NCBI RefSeq assembly: GCF_015356755.1
Contig: NZ_JADFCO010000064.1
Span: forward strand, 310,001-374,000
DNA: 64,000 bases
Reading direction: 5' to 3'
Source: Nonlabens antarcticus
GTDB taxonomy: Bacteria; Bacteroidota; Bacteroidia; Flavobacteriales; Flavobacteriaceae
The notes under the pieces were generated by a model. The model saw nothing but the letters and a program-made list of their open reading frames with translations, had not been told where the DNA came from and made no database searches. The translations under genes and the position numbers were made by a program. Each line of letters begins with the position of its first letter. Within the stretch, counting starts at the first letter, position 1. Positions 1 through 8,946 of this stretch are shown in pieces.

Positions 1-1166
1 ACAAAGGAACATTAAGCGCTGTACGACCTGACGATCTTGCGGCACACGTTATTAAAACAATCGTTGAAAAACATCCTGAAATCCCACAAGAAGACTATGC
101 AGATGTGATCATGGGCTGTGCAAATCAGGCCGGAGAAGACAATCGCAATGTCGCGCGCATGGCTGGATTGCTGGCTGGATTGCCACCCACGGTTCCAGGA
201 GAAACGGTGAATCGGCTTTGTAGCTCTGGCCTGAGTTCTATAGTTCACGCGCATCGTGCGATACAAACAGGCGATGGCGATGTTTTTATCTCTGGAGGCT
301 TGGAAAATATGACTCGTGGGCCGCTGGTTATTGCAAAACCTAGCAGTGCTTTCGGGAACGATTCCAAGATGTATGATTCTAGTTTTGGCTGGAGATTTGT
401 CAACCAGAAAATGGCCGACTTATACGGTGTCGACGGAATGGGAACCACGGCGGAAAATCTGGTTTCTAAATATGATATTTCTCGCGAGGATCAGGACGCC
501 TTTGCAGCATGGTCACAACAAAAAGCAGCAGCAGCTCAAAAATCAGGAAGACTGTCTCAAGAAATTGTGCCGGTTGAGATTCCGCAGCGCAAGAAAGATC
601 CGATCATTTTTAAGGATGACGAATTCATCCGAGCAGGAACCACAGAAGAAATTTTAGCAAAACTACGTCCAGCCTTCAAAAAAGAAGGTGGTTCAGTTAC
701 CGCTGGAAACTCCAGTGGTCTTAATGATGGGGCAGCTGCAACCATTATTGCCAGCGAGGATGCCGTAAAAAAATACGGACTGAAGCCTATGGCTAGAATA
801 CTGAGTAGTGCGGTGGTAGGCGTAGAACCGAGAATCATGGGAATTGGACCCGTTGAAGCGAGCAATCGAGCCCTCAAAAAAGCAGGGTTAACAATTGCAG
901 ATATGGACGTGATAGAACTCAATGAGGCGTTTGCATCACAGGCACTGGCATGTATGAGGGAATGGGGACTTAAAGATAACGACCCGCGAGTGAACCCTAA
1001 CGGCGGTTCTATTGCCATAGGCCATCCACTAGGAATGACGGGAACCAGACTCGCTTATACGGCGGCTCTGGAGTTGTCGCTTTCGCGAAAGCGATATGCC
1101 TTAATTACTATGTGTGTAGGGGTAGGTCAAGGTTACGCCATGGTGATTGAAAATGCGCAATTATAA
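1..1166 (+). CDS. pcaF: 3-oxoadipyl-CoA/3-oxo-5,6-dehydrosuberyl-CoA thiolase, 5' end cut by the window
   Basis: Thiolase that cleaves 3-oxoadipyl-CoA into succinyl-CoA and acetyl-CoA, the last step of phenylacetate/beta-ketoadipate breakdown. The reading frame is already open at base 3 (KGTLSAVRPDDLAAHV), so the true start lies upstream of the window; the first internal ATG at 105 is not the start. Visible motifs are GCANQAGEDNRNVARM, which is characteristic of the PcaF/PaaJ branch, the nucleophilic Cys in NRLCSSG (codon 219-221), NEAFASQ, the GHPLGMTGTR histidine block and the second catalytic Cys in CVGVGQG. Residues missing from the N-terminus number only about 15-20. The downstream gene starts 15 nt later. 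paaZ and paaY, 11-16 kb away, support a phenylacetate role; a general acetyl-CoA acyltransferase is the alternative. Confidence 0.85.
   Translation, partial: KGTLSAVRPDDLAAHVIKTIVEKHPEIPQEDYADVIMGCANQAGEDNRNVARMAGLLAGLPPTVPGETVNRLCSSGLSSIVHAHRAIQTGDGDVFISGGLENMTRGPLVIAKPSSAFGNDSKMYDSSFGWRFVNQKMADLYGVDGMGTTAENLVSKYDISREDQDAFAAWSQQKAAAAQKSGRLSQEIVPVEIPQRKKDPIIFKDDEFIRAGTTEEILAKLRPAFKKEGGSVTAGNSSGLNDGAAATIIASEDAVKKYGLKPMARILSSAVVGVEPRIMGIGPVEASNRALKKAGLTIADMDVIELNEAFASQALACMREWGLKDNDPRVNPNGGSIAIGHPLGMTGTRLAYTAALELSLSRKRYALITMCVGVGQGYAMVIENAQL
1078..1093. repeat. iterated palindrome CGCTTTCGCGAAAGCG, perfect copy
   Basis: Inside the thiolase gene near its 3' end; read as S-L-S-R-K-R. Confidence 0.95.
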
Positions 1167-1181
1167 AAATTAAATATATTC

Positions 1182-3521
1182 ATGAAGTACGCTTACAAAT
1201 CGATCAAGGGTTGCCTTGTTATTTTAATGGTCTTTGGAGCGCTCCAATTTACGCAAGCTCAAAATGGCAAAAAGGAGATCGCTGACTCTTTCCAGGAGTT
1301 TAAAAGCGTACCTAAATCCAACATTTATCTACATGTCAACAAGTCGATTCTAGTCCAAGGAGAGGATTTGGGTTTTAGTGCATACGTGTTTGATCATGTG
1401 AATCAAATTCCATCAGCTGATGTGACTAATCTGTATTGTCAATTTTTAGATTCTACCAGTATAGTGATAAAAGAGAAGTTATTAAAGGTCGAGAATGGTA
1501 CTGCACACAATGTGTTTGCCATTGATTCTTTACTGGCGCCTGGCAACTATAGAATTCGCGCGTTTACTAACTGGATGAAGAATTTTGAAAATCCGCAATT
1601 TTTTGAGACTTCTATTAAAGTACTATCTGCTACCCAAAAGCAAAATAGATCTAGCGCAAAGATTACTTCACTTGATGTCCAAATCATGCCTGAAGGCGGT
1701 CATCTTGTGGCAGGTATTTTGACGAATGTAGGTGTTTCTATAAAAGATGAATATGGCCGCAGTGTTGATGGTCTTGAAATAACTGTTTTATCAAACGGCT
1801 CGCCCATAATGGGTGTAAAGCTAGATGGGAACGGCCATGGCAGATTTTCAATTAAACCTTTAAATGAAAACATTTATACCTTATCAGTAAGAAATAAGGA
1901 AGTCGTGACGGTGTATTCTTTTCCAAAAATTGATGAAACAGGAGTTGGCTTATCAGTAAATGAGATTAATAATAAATTGTTTGTCGAATTAAAATCAAAT
2001 GAGAAGACTCTTGCCAACTTAAGTAATCCAGCTTTTATTCTGGCTATTACAAATAATAATACGGTGCAATTGTATGATGCACTTTTAGATCAAACTAAAC
2101 TAACACTGTCCTTTAATACTTCAGATTTAAATGCAGGAGTCAATCAAATTACGTTGCTGACTGCAGATAAAAAAATAATAGCAGAAAGACTCTTTTTTAA
2201 TTATGATGGTTTTGAGTTAATGAAATCTGCCCAATTAATTATGAAAAGGGAACTGGATTCTGTTGAAACAAAAATTAATTTTTCAAAACTCAAAGATGCA
2301 CAGATCAGCATATCGGTGTTACCCGTTGAAACTATAGCGATAGATAAAACTCTAAGTATCGTTTCAAAATTTAAGCTGGAACCTTACATCAAGGGTTTTA
2401 TTCAGAATCCCCTGGAATATTTTGAATTTGTTGATAGACGCACTAAATACCAAATGGATAATCTCATGTTGTGTCAGGGATGGAACATGTACGATTGGGA
2501 TGAAATATTTAATGTGCCTAAAGATTACGTCTATAACTTTGAGCAGGGACTCATAGTAAAGGCCTTTCGGAACGGTTCTAAGGAGAATGAATTTATGATA
2601 CTTCCTGCCAGAAATACAAAGACAGCATTAATATCTATTGAAGAGGGAAAGGATTTTATTTTCGGACCATACTTTCCTTCTGAAGGAGAAAAACTAAAGA
2701 TAAGTGCACTTGACAAAAAGGGGAATGCATCAAAAACCAAAGTCTATCCCCAATTCACACCCAGCATAATTCCACAATTTAATTTTAAAAAGACCTTATT
2801 CCCTCTACAGATAGGTGATAAACTTGATGGGGTTCAGTTTAAACCGTTTAAGGATGATGTGGAAGAATTAGACCAGATTGTAATAGAAGTTAAAAAGGAA
2901 CAGGATCGAGTAGATCGTATTAAAAATACCGCAAGAGGACAGGTGGAAGTTTTTACAGATGCGGATAGAAGACGCTATTTTAACATTGATTCCTATTTGA
3001 CCCGGTTGGGCTTCACGGTGACTAATGTTAATGGAGTTTACCGTGTACGTAGTAGAAGAGCTATTGATAGAGGTGTCGACCCGCTCGTGGTGATTAATGG
3101 CGCCACTTATTTCGAACCGTCAATTCTATTTAATTTTCAAATGTTTGATGTTGATTATATAGAAATAGATTTTAGCGGTTTCAGCGAGTATGGTTCATCT
3201 AGGGGTGGCTTAATCAATATCAGGACTGATCCTAAATTAAACCCATACAATAGCAGATCCCAGACGTTTAGCAGTTATGATACTCCCTTATCTTTCTCTT
3301 TACCTTCAAAATTTTATAAGCCAGGTTATTATTTCTATAACGACAATTTTTTTAATAAACTGGGAGTAGTGGATTGGCAAGGTGCGCTTAAGGTTGAAAA
3401 TGGAACTACATCGTTTAAAATGCCTTATTATCTTAAGAATAAGCTCCTATTCCGCATTCAGGGAATGACATCAGATGGTACGTTAATCGATGAATACAAG
3501 ATAGGAGAAATGGCCAACTAA
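1182..3521 (+). CDS. secreted MG2-like protein with C-terminal TonB-plug-like domain
   Basis: The 779-residue product has an N-terminal signal peptide (hydrophobic stretch ending near FTQAQ, residue 26). Residues of about 45-145 (NIYLHVNKSILVQGEDLGFSAYV and PGNYRIRAFTNWM) resemble the MG2 macroglobulin-like domains seen in Bacteroidota envelope proteins. Near residues 630-690 the pattern PLVVINGATYF followed by DYIEIDFSGFSEYGSSRGGLINI resembles the plug domain of SusC-type TonB receptors, but no 22-strand barrel follows, so it is not a complete receptor. Function unknown; probably periplasmic or outer-membrane associated. It lies 15 nt after the thiolase gene and may be read through from it, without an obvious functional link. 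ATG at 1182 is the only start that keeps the signal peptide. Confidence 0.75.
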   Translation: MKYAYKSIKGCLVILMVFGALQFTQAQNGKKEIADSFQEFKSVPKSNIYLHVNKSILVQGEDLGFSAYVFDHVNQIPSADVTNLYCQFLDSTSIVIKEKLLKVENGTAHNVFAIDSLLAPGNYRIRAFTNWMKNFENPQFFETSIKVLSATQKQNRSSAKITSLDVQIMPEGGHLVAGILTNVGVSIKDEYGRSVDGLEITVLSNGSPIMGVKLDGNGHGRFSIKPLNENIYTLSVRNKEVVTVYSFPKIDETGVGLSVNEINNKLFVELKSNEKTLANLSNPAFILAITNNNTVQLYDALLDQTKLTLSFNTSDLNAGVNQITLLTADKKIIAERLFFNYDGFELMKSAQLIMKRELDSVETKINFSKLKDAQISISVLPVETIAIDKTLSIVSKFKLEPYIKGFIQNPLEYFEFVDRRTKYQMDNLMLCQGWNMYDWDEIFNVPKDYVYNFEQGLIVKAFRNGSKENEFMILPARNTKTALISIEEGKDFIFGPYFPSEGEKLKISALDKKGNASKTKVYPQFTPSIIPQFNFKKTLFPLQIGDKLDGVQFKPFKDDVEELDQIVIEVKKEQDRVDRIKNTARGQVEVFTDADRRRYFNIDSYLTRLGFTVTNVNGVYRVRSRRAIDRGVDPLVVINGATYFEPSILFNFQMFDVDYIEIDFSGFSEYGSSRGGLINIRTDPKLNPYNSRSQTFSSYDTPLSFSLPSKFYKPGYYFYNDNFFNKLGVVDWQGALKVENGTTSFKMPYYLKNKLLFRIQGMTSDGTLIDEYKIGEMAN

Positions 3522-3784
3522 TAGCCTAGAAACTGACTCTTAAACATCTGATAAACGTGTTTTAGCAAAACTTTTCAATTAGTAATATTCTGATATATAA
3601 TGAGTTCGCTCTGCACAATACAGATAGAGTTTTTCCGAATTATCTCAAAACACTCACTGCTATTCCATGCTGAAAGGGAATTGATAAATGTTTTTGATTC
3701 TGAAAAGTGGGCTACGGTTTTTTGAAAACTCTTGATTGCGAAATTTAGAAGAGTTCCTAGGCGGACAAGATAATTTCAAATGTT
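3522..3784. other. intergenic stretch without a gene
   Basis: No ORF with a recognisable product and no repeat was seen here. The stretch separates two convergent genes and ends in a strong hairpin. Confidence 0.6.
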
Positions 3785-3817
3785 AAAAGCCCACTTTAGT
3801 AATTAAAGTGGGCTTTT
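3785..3817. terminator. bidirectional terminator between the MG2-like gene and lysS
   Basis: Perfect 14-bp stem (AAAAGCCCACTTTA pairing with TAAAGTGGGCTTTT) with a 5-nt loop. The A-rich and T-rich flanks provide a U-tract in both directions, fitting the convergent genes on either side. Confidence 0.9.
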
Positions 3818-3835
3818 TAGAATGTATTTATAAGG

Positions 3836-5527
3836 TTAATTCACCTCAATAAAAAGGCCGCTATCGGTCTTTTTAACGGTAGCTACCTTTTTACCCGTCA
3901 ATCCCTTGACAGCTTTATCCCATTTCTTATTGGATAAACCACACTCTTCCTTCAGGACGTTAAGGTCCGCTTTTTCGTGTTTCTTTAAATGCTCAAAGAC
4001 GATTTTTTCATCCTCGTTCAATTCCACTCCGGCCTTTTTCTCTGGGCGCATTTGAGGGAAGAATAATACTTCTTGAATGGATGGGTTGTTCGTCAAAAAC
4101 ATGATCAATCGGTCCATTCCTATTCCCAATCCCGACGTGGGCGGCATTCCGTATTCCAGTGCTCGCAAGAAGTCCTGATCGATGAACATTGCCTCGTCGT
4201 CACCGCGGTCTGCGAGAGCTGCTTGTGTTTCAAATCGCTCGCGCTGGTCGATCGGGTCGTTCAACTCGCTATAGGCATTTGCGATTTCCTTCCCGCATAC
4301 CATCAGCTCAAATCGCTCTGTTAACTCTGGATTGTCGCGGTGCGTTTTACACAACGGGCTCATTTCTTTCGGGTAGTCCGTGATGAACGTGGGCTGGATG
4401 AATTTTCCTTCACATTTCTCTCCAAATATCTCGTCGATCAGTTTCCCTTTTCCCATGGATTTATCGACGTCGATGTTTTCCGCCTTCGCGAAAGCGAACA
4501 ATTCTTCCTCACTCTTGCCCGTAATGTCAAATCCTGTAAATTGAATGATCGCATCTGTCATTGTCACACGCGGGTAAGGTGCTTTCCATTCAATCTGGTG
4601 CTCTCCGAAGGTGCTGGAAGTTTTGCCATTCACCTGAACGGCACAGTATTCCAACAGGTTCTCTGTGAAATCCATCATCCAATTGTAATCCTTGTAGGAT
4701 ACATAAATTTCCATCGCAGTGAACTCTGGATTGTGCGTGCGATCCATCCCCTCATTACGGAAATTCTTGCTGAATTCGTACACGCCATCAAAACCACCCA
4801 CGATTAATCTCTTCAAATACAGTTCATTAGCAATCCGCATATATAATGGGATGTCGAGTGAGTTGTGATGTGTCATAAAAGGTTTTGCAGCTGCTCCACC
4901 AGGAATGGGTTGCAGAATGGGCGTTTCTACCTCAAAATATTCCCGATCATTAAAGAAGAAACGCATCGCGTTGAAAAGTTTGGTGCGTTTTACAAAAACC
5001 TCCTTAACCTTAGGATTGACCACAAGATCTGCATACCGCTGGCGGTAACGCATTTCTGGATCGTTGAACTCGTCATAAGTATTGCCATCGGCATCAGTTT
5101 TAGGTAATGGCAATGGTTTTAAAGCTTTGCTCAACAGCACAAAATTCTTAACCATCACAGTCTGTTCCCCCACTTGGGTCATGAACAACTCACCTTCGAT
5201 TCCTATAAAGTCACCTATATCCAGTAATTTCTTGTACAAGTCGTTATATAATGACTTGTCCTCGCCCGGACAAATTTCATCGCGATTGAAATAGACTTGG
5301 ATTTTCCCTTTTCCGTCCTGAATCTCGGCAAACGAGGCTTTGCCTTGTATTCTTCTGGACATCAAACGTCCCGCAATAACTACCTTTTTACCTTCTTTAA
5401 AGTCGGCTTTTATGGATGATGTCGTTGCGTCTAGATGATATTGAGCCGCAGGATAGGGATCAATTCCCATATCGCGGATTTTATCCAGTTTTTCACGGCG
5501 TATGATTTCTTGTTCAGAAAGTGGCAT
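3836..5527 (-). CDS. lysS: lysyl-tRNA synthetase, class II, with C-terminal extension
   Basis: Charges tRNA-Lys with lysine in the cytoplasm. The 563-residue product has an OB-fold anticodon-binding domain at about residues 45-150 (VVIAGRLMSRRIQGKASFAE), class II motif 2 (FRNEGMDRTHNPEFTAMEIY) and motif 3 (GLGIGMDRLIMFL). Typical bacterial LysRS is about 500 residues; the extra part after residue 505 (about 60 residues, rich in Lys/Glu, ending KKTDSGLFIEVN) looks like a small winged-helix-like appendix, which I believe is common in Bacteroidota LysRS. A TATCTTTG promoter element lies 22 nt upstream of ATG 5527. One copy of the genome-wide palindrome encodes the AFAKA segment around 4481. Confidence 0.96.
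   Translation of the reverse strand: MPLSEQEIIRREKLDKIRDMGIDPYPAAQYHLDATTSSIKADFKEGKKVVIAGRLMSRRIQGKASFAEIQDGKGKIQVYFNRDEICPGEDKSLYNDLYKKLLDIGDFIGIEGELFMTQVGEQTVMVKNFVLLSKALKPLPLPKTDADGNTYDEFNDPEMRYRQRYADLVVNPKVKEVFVKRTKLFNAMRFFFNDREYFEVETPILQPIPGGAAAKPFMTHHNSLDIPLYMRIANELYLKRLIVGGFDGVYEFSKNFRNEGMDRTHNPEFTAMEIYVSYKDYNWMMDFTENLLEYCAVQVNGKTSSTFGEHQIEWKAPYPRVTMTDAIIQFTGFDITGKSEEELFAFAKAENIDVDKSMGKGKLIDEIFGEKCEGKFIQPTFITDYPKEMSPLCKTHRDNPELTERFELMVCGKEIANAYSELNDPIDQRERFETQAALADRGDDEAMFIDQDFLRALEYGMPPTSGLGIGMDRLIMFLTNNPSIQEVLFFPQMRPEKKAGVELNEDEKIVFEHLKKHEKADLNVLKEECGLSNKKWDKAVKGLTGKKVATVKKTDSGLFIEVN
4481..4496. repeat. iterated palindrome, one mismatch
   Basis: CGCCTTCGCGAAAGCG on the plus strand; in lysS (minus) it is read as A-F-A-K-A. 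Confidence 0.9.
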
Positions 5528-5548
5528 TTGGTATTTTATTTAAGGTTG

Positions 5549-5556
5549 CAAAGATA
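5549..5556 (-). promoter_or_regulatory. lysS promoter -7 element TATCTTTG
   Basis: Minus-strand TATCTTTG matches the Bacteroidota -7 consensus TAnnTTTG and lies 22 nt upstream of the lysS start. No convincing -33 TTTG was found at the usual spacing. Confidence 0.65.
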
Positions 5557-5620
5557 ACTTGATGAAATTGAACTTGAAACTGAATAGGAAAAGATGACGA
5601 TTGAGGGATTGTCGACCGAC

Positions 5621-5681
5621 GATTGACAAAAGACAACTCGTGTTCCCTTAGAGAACTCTTGTGACTTAGGACATAAGACTT
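5621..5681. repeat. dispersed intergenic repeat, copy A
   Basis: Contains GACAAAAGACAACTCGTGTT and, further on, GACATAAGACT, matching the copy at 17409-17462 with a few substitutions and small indels. Neither copy codes for a recognisable protein. Confidence 0.6.
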
Positions 5682-5872
5682 TCTTTCTGGTAGAATTTGA
5701 ACTTGCAGAGTTGCTGAGGTTAGTAGGATTGAAGTCTTAAGTAGTACTTCAGCAAGGTTGAAGCTGGTCATAGAGCGCAGTCGAAATGCAGCTAAAACCG
5801 AGCTCATCGTTTGTCATTCGTGATTCAATCTTTGCTATCTTTCAAGCTCAAATTCAAGTCTATTATTTGCCT

Positions 5873-6031
5873 ATGTCTATTTGGAGAGTACTTCTTGCGA
5901 TCATCATGCCGCCACTAGCGGTCTTAGATAAAGGTTGTGGGTCAATTGTAATTGTATTTATTCTGACACTTTTAGGCTGGATACCTGGGGTTATTGCGGC
6001 TTTGGTTATTTTGAATAATCCTAACAGATAA
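5873..6031 (+). CDS. YqaE/Pmp3 family small membrane protein
   Basis: A 52-residue hydrophobic protein beginning MSIWRVLLAIIMPPLAVLDKG and ending ALVILNNPNR. The PPLAV segment, a Gly-Cys-Gly turn and two transmembrane helices are the hallmarks of the YqaE/Pmp3 (UPF0057) family, which sits in the inner membrane and is linked to membrane potential and salt or cold stress in other organisms. The open frame extends upstream to an ATG at 5786, but those 29 residues are low-quality sequence overlapping a repeat, and the family starts at the ATG at 5873. The next gene begins 42 nt downstream. Confidence 0.85.
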   Translation: MSIWRVLLAIIMPPLAVLDKGCGSIVIVFILTLLGWIPGVIAALVILNNPNR

Positions 6032-6073
6032 TTTCTTTCAGAAATCCTTAGATTAGTAACTTAATTCTAAGAT

Positions 6074-6961
6074 ATGAATCAATTCATAGTGTTTTTTGCG
6101 CTCATAATCTCCTTGAGCTCATGTAAGAATGAAACCGTTGAATCCACTGAAGCAAATGAAAACAGTGAAAAACCGATCGCGTCAAATTCAGATTGGGGAA
6201 TTATTAATGATTCTGGTGATGCTGTAATTGATGATTTTAATTCTTGGTGGAGTTACCAAAGCTACCAAATTGATCTCTTCGGAAACTTTAATCCTCTGAG
6301 TGCTGATTCCACACGAGTCAGATATCCAGATTTCCTTAAAGCAATAATAAATGATGGACTCATACCAATTAAAGTTGAACCGATTAATGATTTTACAACC
6401 TATCGCCTCTATCCAGTCGAAGGCGCCGCGAGTGAAGATGTAATGACGACTATAAAGAATCAGGCGAAAACTGCGCTCCAATTTTATGATATGGAAGATA
6501 CTAAGTTTCCTGAGGTGGATTTCACTACTTTAAGTGGGGAGCAATGGAATGATGAAAGCTTAAAAGGCAAGTTTGTAGTTTATAAAACTTGGTTTATAAA
6601 CTGCGCGCCTTGCATTAAGGAGTTTCCTGAAAGCAATGAATTTGTTGAGAAGTACAAGGGTGAGAATGTGGTTTTCATAAGCCTGGCCCTCGATGACGAA
6701 AAAAGCCTTAAAGAGTTTTTGAAAACTAAAGAACTTAAATACCAAACGGTAGCTGACCAGGAAGATTTAATTGTAAATAAATTAAAGCTCAATTCCTTTC
6801 CTACCCATATTTTGGTAAAACCAGATGGAGATATCTACAGAGTTTTTCCTGATATAAAGAAACTAACTAATTTTATTAAAAATAAAGGGGGCTTTAAATT
6901 ACCCCCACCACCTCCAGCACCGCCCTCGGTTCCAGAACCAGAGTCCCCAGTTGTAGGTTAA
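6074..6961 (+). CDS. TlpA-like thioredoxin-fold lipoprotein with proline-rich tail
   Basis: The 295-residue product starts with a lipoprotein signal (ISLSSC, Cys17). A thioredoxin-like domain occupies about residues 150-275 and carries the redox motif WFINCAPC with cysteines at 177 and 180, then EFPESNEFV, as in TlpA/ResA thiol-disulfide oxidoreductases. The cis-proline region is SFPTHILV. It is probably anchored on the periplasmic face of a membrane and reduces or exchanges disulfides in exported proteins. The last 20 residues are proline rich (LPPPPPAPPSVPEPE), unusual for the family. About 130 residues between the lipobox and the redox domain match nothing I recognise. Confidence 0.85.
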   Translation: MNQFIVFFALIISLSSCKNETVESTEANENSEKPIASNSDWGIINDSGDAVIDDFNSWWSYQSYQIDLFGNFNPLSADSTRVRYPDFLKAIINDGLIPIKVEPINDFTTYRLYPVEGAASEDVMTTIKNQAKTALQFYDMEDTKFPEVDFTTLSGEQWNDESLKGKFVVYKTWFINCAPCIKEFPESNEFVEKYKGENVVFISLALDDEKSLKEFLKTKELKYQTVADQEDLIVNKLKLNSFPTHILVKPDGDIYRVFPDIKKLTNFIKNKGGFKLPPPPPAPPSVPEPESPVVG

Positions 6962-7031
6962 TATTACGGGACGCTTAAATTCTTGGGTTGTAACTATGAT
7001 TAATTATGTTCAGCTGTTTTAACCTATTTCC

Positions 7032-7039
7032 TACCTTTA
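7032..7039 (+). promoter_or_regulatory. lipB promoter -7-like element TACCTTTA
   Basis: TACCTTTA (consensus TAnnTTTG, last base differs) ends 4 nt before the lipB ATG, which implies a leaderless or nearly leaderless transcript if used. Confidence 0.45.
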
Positions 7040-7043
7040 CCCA

Positions 7044-7742
7044 ATGAACAAAACCGTCATTTTCCAAGACCTAGGACGTAGGGATTACAAAGAGATTTGG
7101 GAGTATCAGGATGAGATATTCAAAGGGATTCTGGAAACTAAAATCAAGAACAGGAGACAGAACGCCGGTCTGGAAACCGAGAATCATTTACTTTTTGTAG
7201 AACACGATCATGTTTACACATTGGGAAAAAGTGGCGATGAGGAAAACTTGCTGGCCAATAAAGAATTACTTCAAAAAATAGGAGCAACCTATTATAAGAT
7301 CAATCGCGGTGGCGACATTACCTACCACGGCCCGGGACAGATCACTGGATATCCCATTCTTGATCTGGAAAATTTCTTTACAGACATTCATAAATACTTG
7401 AGATTCCTAGAAGAAGTATTCATCAACATCCTAGCCGATTATAACCTTAAAGGCGAGCGCAGTCCTGGAGAAACTGGGGTTTGGCTGGATGTAGGAACTC
7501 CTTTTGCACGAAAGATTTGTGCGTTGGGTGTGCGTGCGAGTCGCTGGGTGACCATGCACGGTTTTGCATTTAATGTCAATACAGATCTTGGGTACTTTGA
7601 CCATATTATTCCATGCGGTATTCAGGATAAGGCAGTTACTTCCCTGCAAGCGGAACTAAAACGGGAGGTGGACCTGGAAGAGGTCAAGCAAAAAATAAGA
7701 ACCTATTTTGCCGAATTGTTTGAGGCAGAAATAGTCGGTTAA
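7044..7742 (+). CDS. lipB: octanoyl-[ACP]:protein octanoyltransferase
   Basis: Transfers octanoate from acyl carrier protein to lipoyl domains, the first step of lipoate attachment to E2 subunits such as the one encoded at 17836. The 232-residue protein shows the family signature RGGDITYHGPGQITGYPILDL (about residues 88-108), the conserved Lys157 in ARKICALGVR, and the acyl-accepting Cys191 in PCGI. Length is normal for LipB. It stands alone between a TlpA-like gene and topoisomerase IB. Confidence 0.96.
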   Translation: MNKTVIFQDLGRRDYKEIWEYQDEIFKGILETKIKNRRQNAGLETENHLLFVEHDHVYTLGKSGDEENLLANKELLQKIGATYYKINRGGDITYHGPGQITGYPILDLENFFTDIHKYLRFLEEVFINILADYNLKGERSPGETGVWLDVGTPFARKICALGVRASRWVTMHGFAFNVNTDLGYFDHIIPCGIQDKAVTSLQAELKREVDLEEVKQKIRTYFAELFEAEIVG

Positions 7743-7816
7743 ATTTATTGTTTAGATTTTGTACGAATTGGCGTTTTCTTAAGTGTCCTATTTTTCCTAC
7801 TGATTATTTTTAGGAC

Positions 7817-8902
7817 ATGACATTGACACCCGACCAAATTAAAGAAGCCCTATCTGAACCAGAACTGGCCGCTCACCTCGCAGACCTCGTTTACATTCAC
7901 GATGAGTTGCTCACGATCCACAGAAAGAAACACGGTCGCGGTTTTACCTATCTGATTAATAACAAGGAAACCCTCAAGGATAAAGAGGAGCTCAAGCGCA
8001 TTAAGGCGCTCGTTATACCGCCGGGCTGGCAAAATGTGCGTATTTCTTCGCTCGCAAATGGCCATTTACAATCTGTCGGGCGTGACGATAAGGGCCGCAA
8101 GGTGTACCGGTATCATGACTTATGGAACATTCTGAGGAATCAAACTAAGTTTTTTAAAATGTCCGCTTTCGCGAAAGCGTTACCTAAGATAAGAAAACAA
8201 CTGGCCACAGATCTACAGTTGCCAGGAATGCCGCTCAACAAATGTCTGGCGATCGTATTGTCCGTCATGGACGTCACGCATGTACGCGTAGGCAATGAAT
8301 ATTATGCTAAAAAGAACAAAACCTACGGACTTTCCACTTTGCGAACCAAGCATTTAAAAGAATCTAATAATGGAATTTCGTTCAAGTTTAAAGGAAAAAA
8401 AGGGGTCGAGCAAAATACAGCAATCGATGATCCAGAACTGATCGCGTTGATCCATGAATGTGAAGACATTCCAGGCTGGGAATTATTCCAGTATTATGAT
8501 GAAGACGGCGATCATCACGGGATTGATAGCAGCATGATCAATAATTACATCCACGAGATAGGTGGAGAAATATTCACTGCCAAAGACTTCAGGACCTGGG
8601 GAGCAAGCACCGTATTTTTTGAAAAAATGATCGAGCTACCTAAGGCAACTACTAAAAAAGAGATCGACAAAACGATGCTGGAAGGTTATGACGCCGCTGC
8701 AGAAGAGCTGGGGAACACCAGAGCGGTTTGCCGTCAATATTACGTGCATCCAGAAATTCCGAATGTGTACAAAGAAGATGATTTTGACCGGTATCGTAAA
8801 AAGGTGAAATCCTATAGTGAGAAAAACTTAATGTCTCCTGCAGAACGCTGCGTCACTGAAATCATCAAGAATTTTGAGATTGAGTTTAAGTTGGAAGTTT
8901 AA
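7817..8902 (+). CDS. DNA topoisomerase IB (poxvirus-like)
   Basis: Relaxes supercoils by a 3'-phosphotyrosyl nick. The 361-residue product has the bacterial/poxviral TopIB layout: an N-terminal beta domain (IPPGWQNVRISSLANGHLQSVGRDDKGRKVYRYHD), then a catalytic domain with RVGNEYY and YGLSTLRTKHL carrying basic active-site residues, and the nucleophile in CRQYYVHP, most likely Tyr309. The start at 7817 gives a normal N-terminus. A perfect copy of the iterated palindrome encodes SAFAKA at about residues 116-121. Many flavobacteria carry this enzyme; its cellular role is not well defined. Confidence 0.93.
   Translation: MTLTPDQIKEALSEPELAAHLADLVYIHDELLTIHRKKHGRGFTYLINNKETLKDKEELKRIKALVIPPGWQNVRISSLANGHLQSVGRDDKGRKVYRYHDLWNILRNQTKFFKMSAFAKALPKIRKQLATDLQLPGMPLNKCLAIVLSVMDVTHVRVGNEYYAKKNKTYGLSTLRTKHLKESNNGISFKFKGKKGVEQNTAIDDPELIALIHECEDIPGWELFQYYDEDGDHHGIDSSMINNYIHEIGGEIFTAKDFRTWGASTVFFEKMIELPKATTKKEIDKTMLEGYDAAAEELGNTRAVCRQYYVHPEIPNVYKEDDFDRYRKKVKSYSEKNLMSPAERCVTEIIKNFEIEFKLEV
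8164..8179. repeat. iterated palindrome, perfect copy
   Basis: Within the topoisomerase IB gene; read as A-F-A-K-A. Confidence 0.95.
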
Positions 8903-8946
8903 TTTAATTACAGGATGAAATTATTACGGGATTAATTTATCTAAAC

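Larger units (their letters stand above)
5528..5872. other. intergenic stretch with a dispersed repeat, no gene
   Basis: Apart from the lysS promoter at its left end, it holds a decayed repeat (about 5621-5681) also found after paaY and a segment CATAGAGCGCAGTCGAAATG (about 5769-5788) related to the TCGACTGCGCTCGAAC repeats near 48.1 and 48.3 kb. The open frames across it on either strand lack protein-like composition. Confidence 0.6.

Noticed and set aside
5514-5807. Minus-strand ORF of 97 codons upstream of lysS
   Set aside because: Overlaps repeat sequence and the lysS promoter, and its translation is Ser/Leu-rich without any recognisable motif; the YqaE gene on the other strand explains part of the region.
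5786-5872. N-terminal extension of the YqaE protein from ATG 5786
   Set aside because: The family is about 52 residues and begins at the ATG at 5873; the extension lies in repeat-derived sequence.
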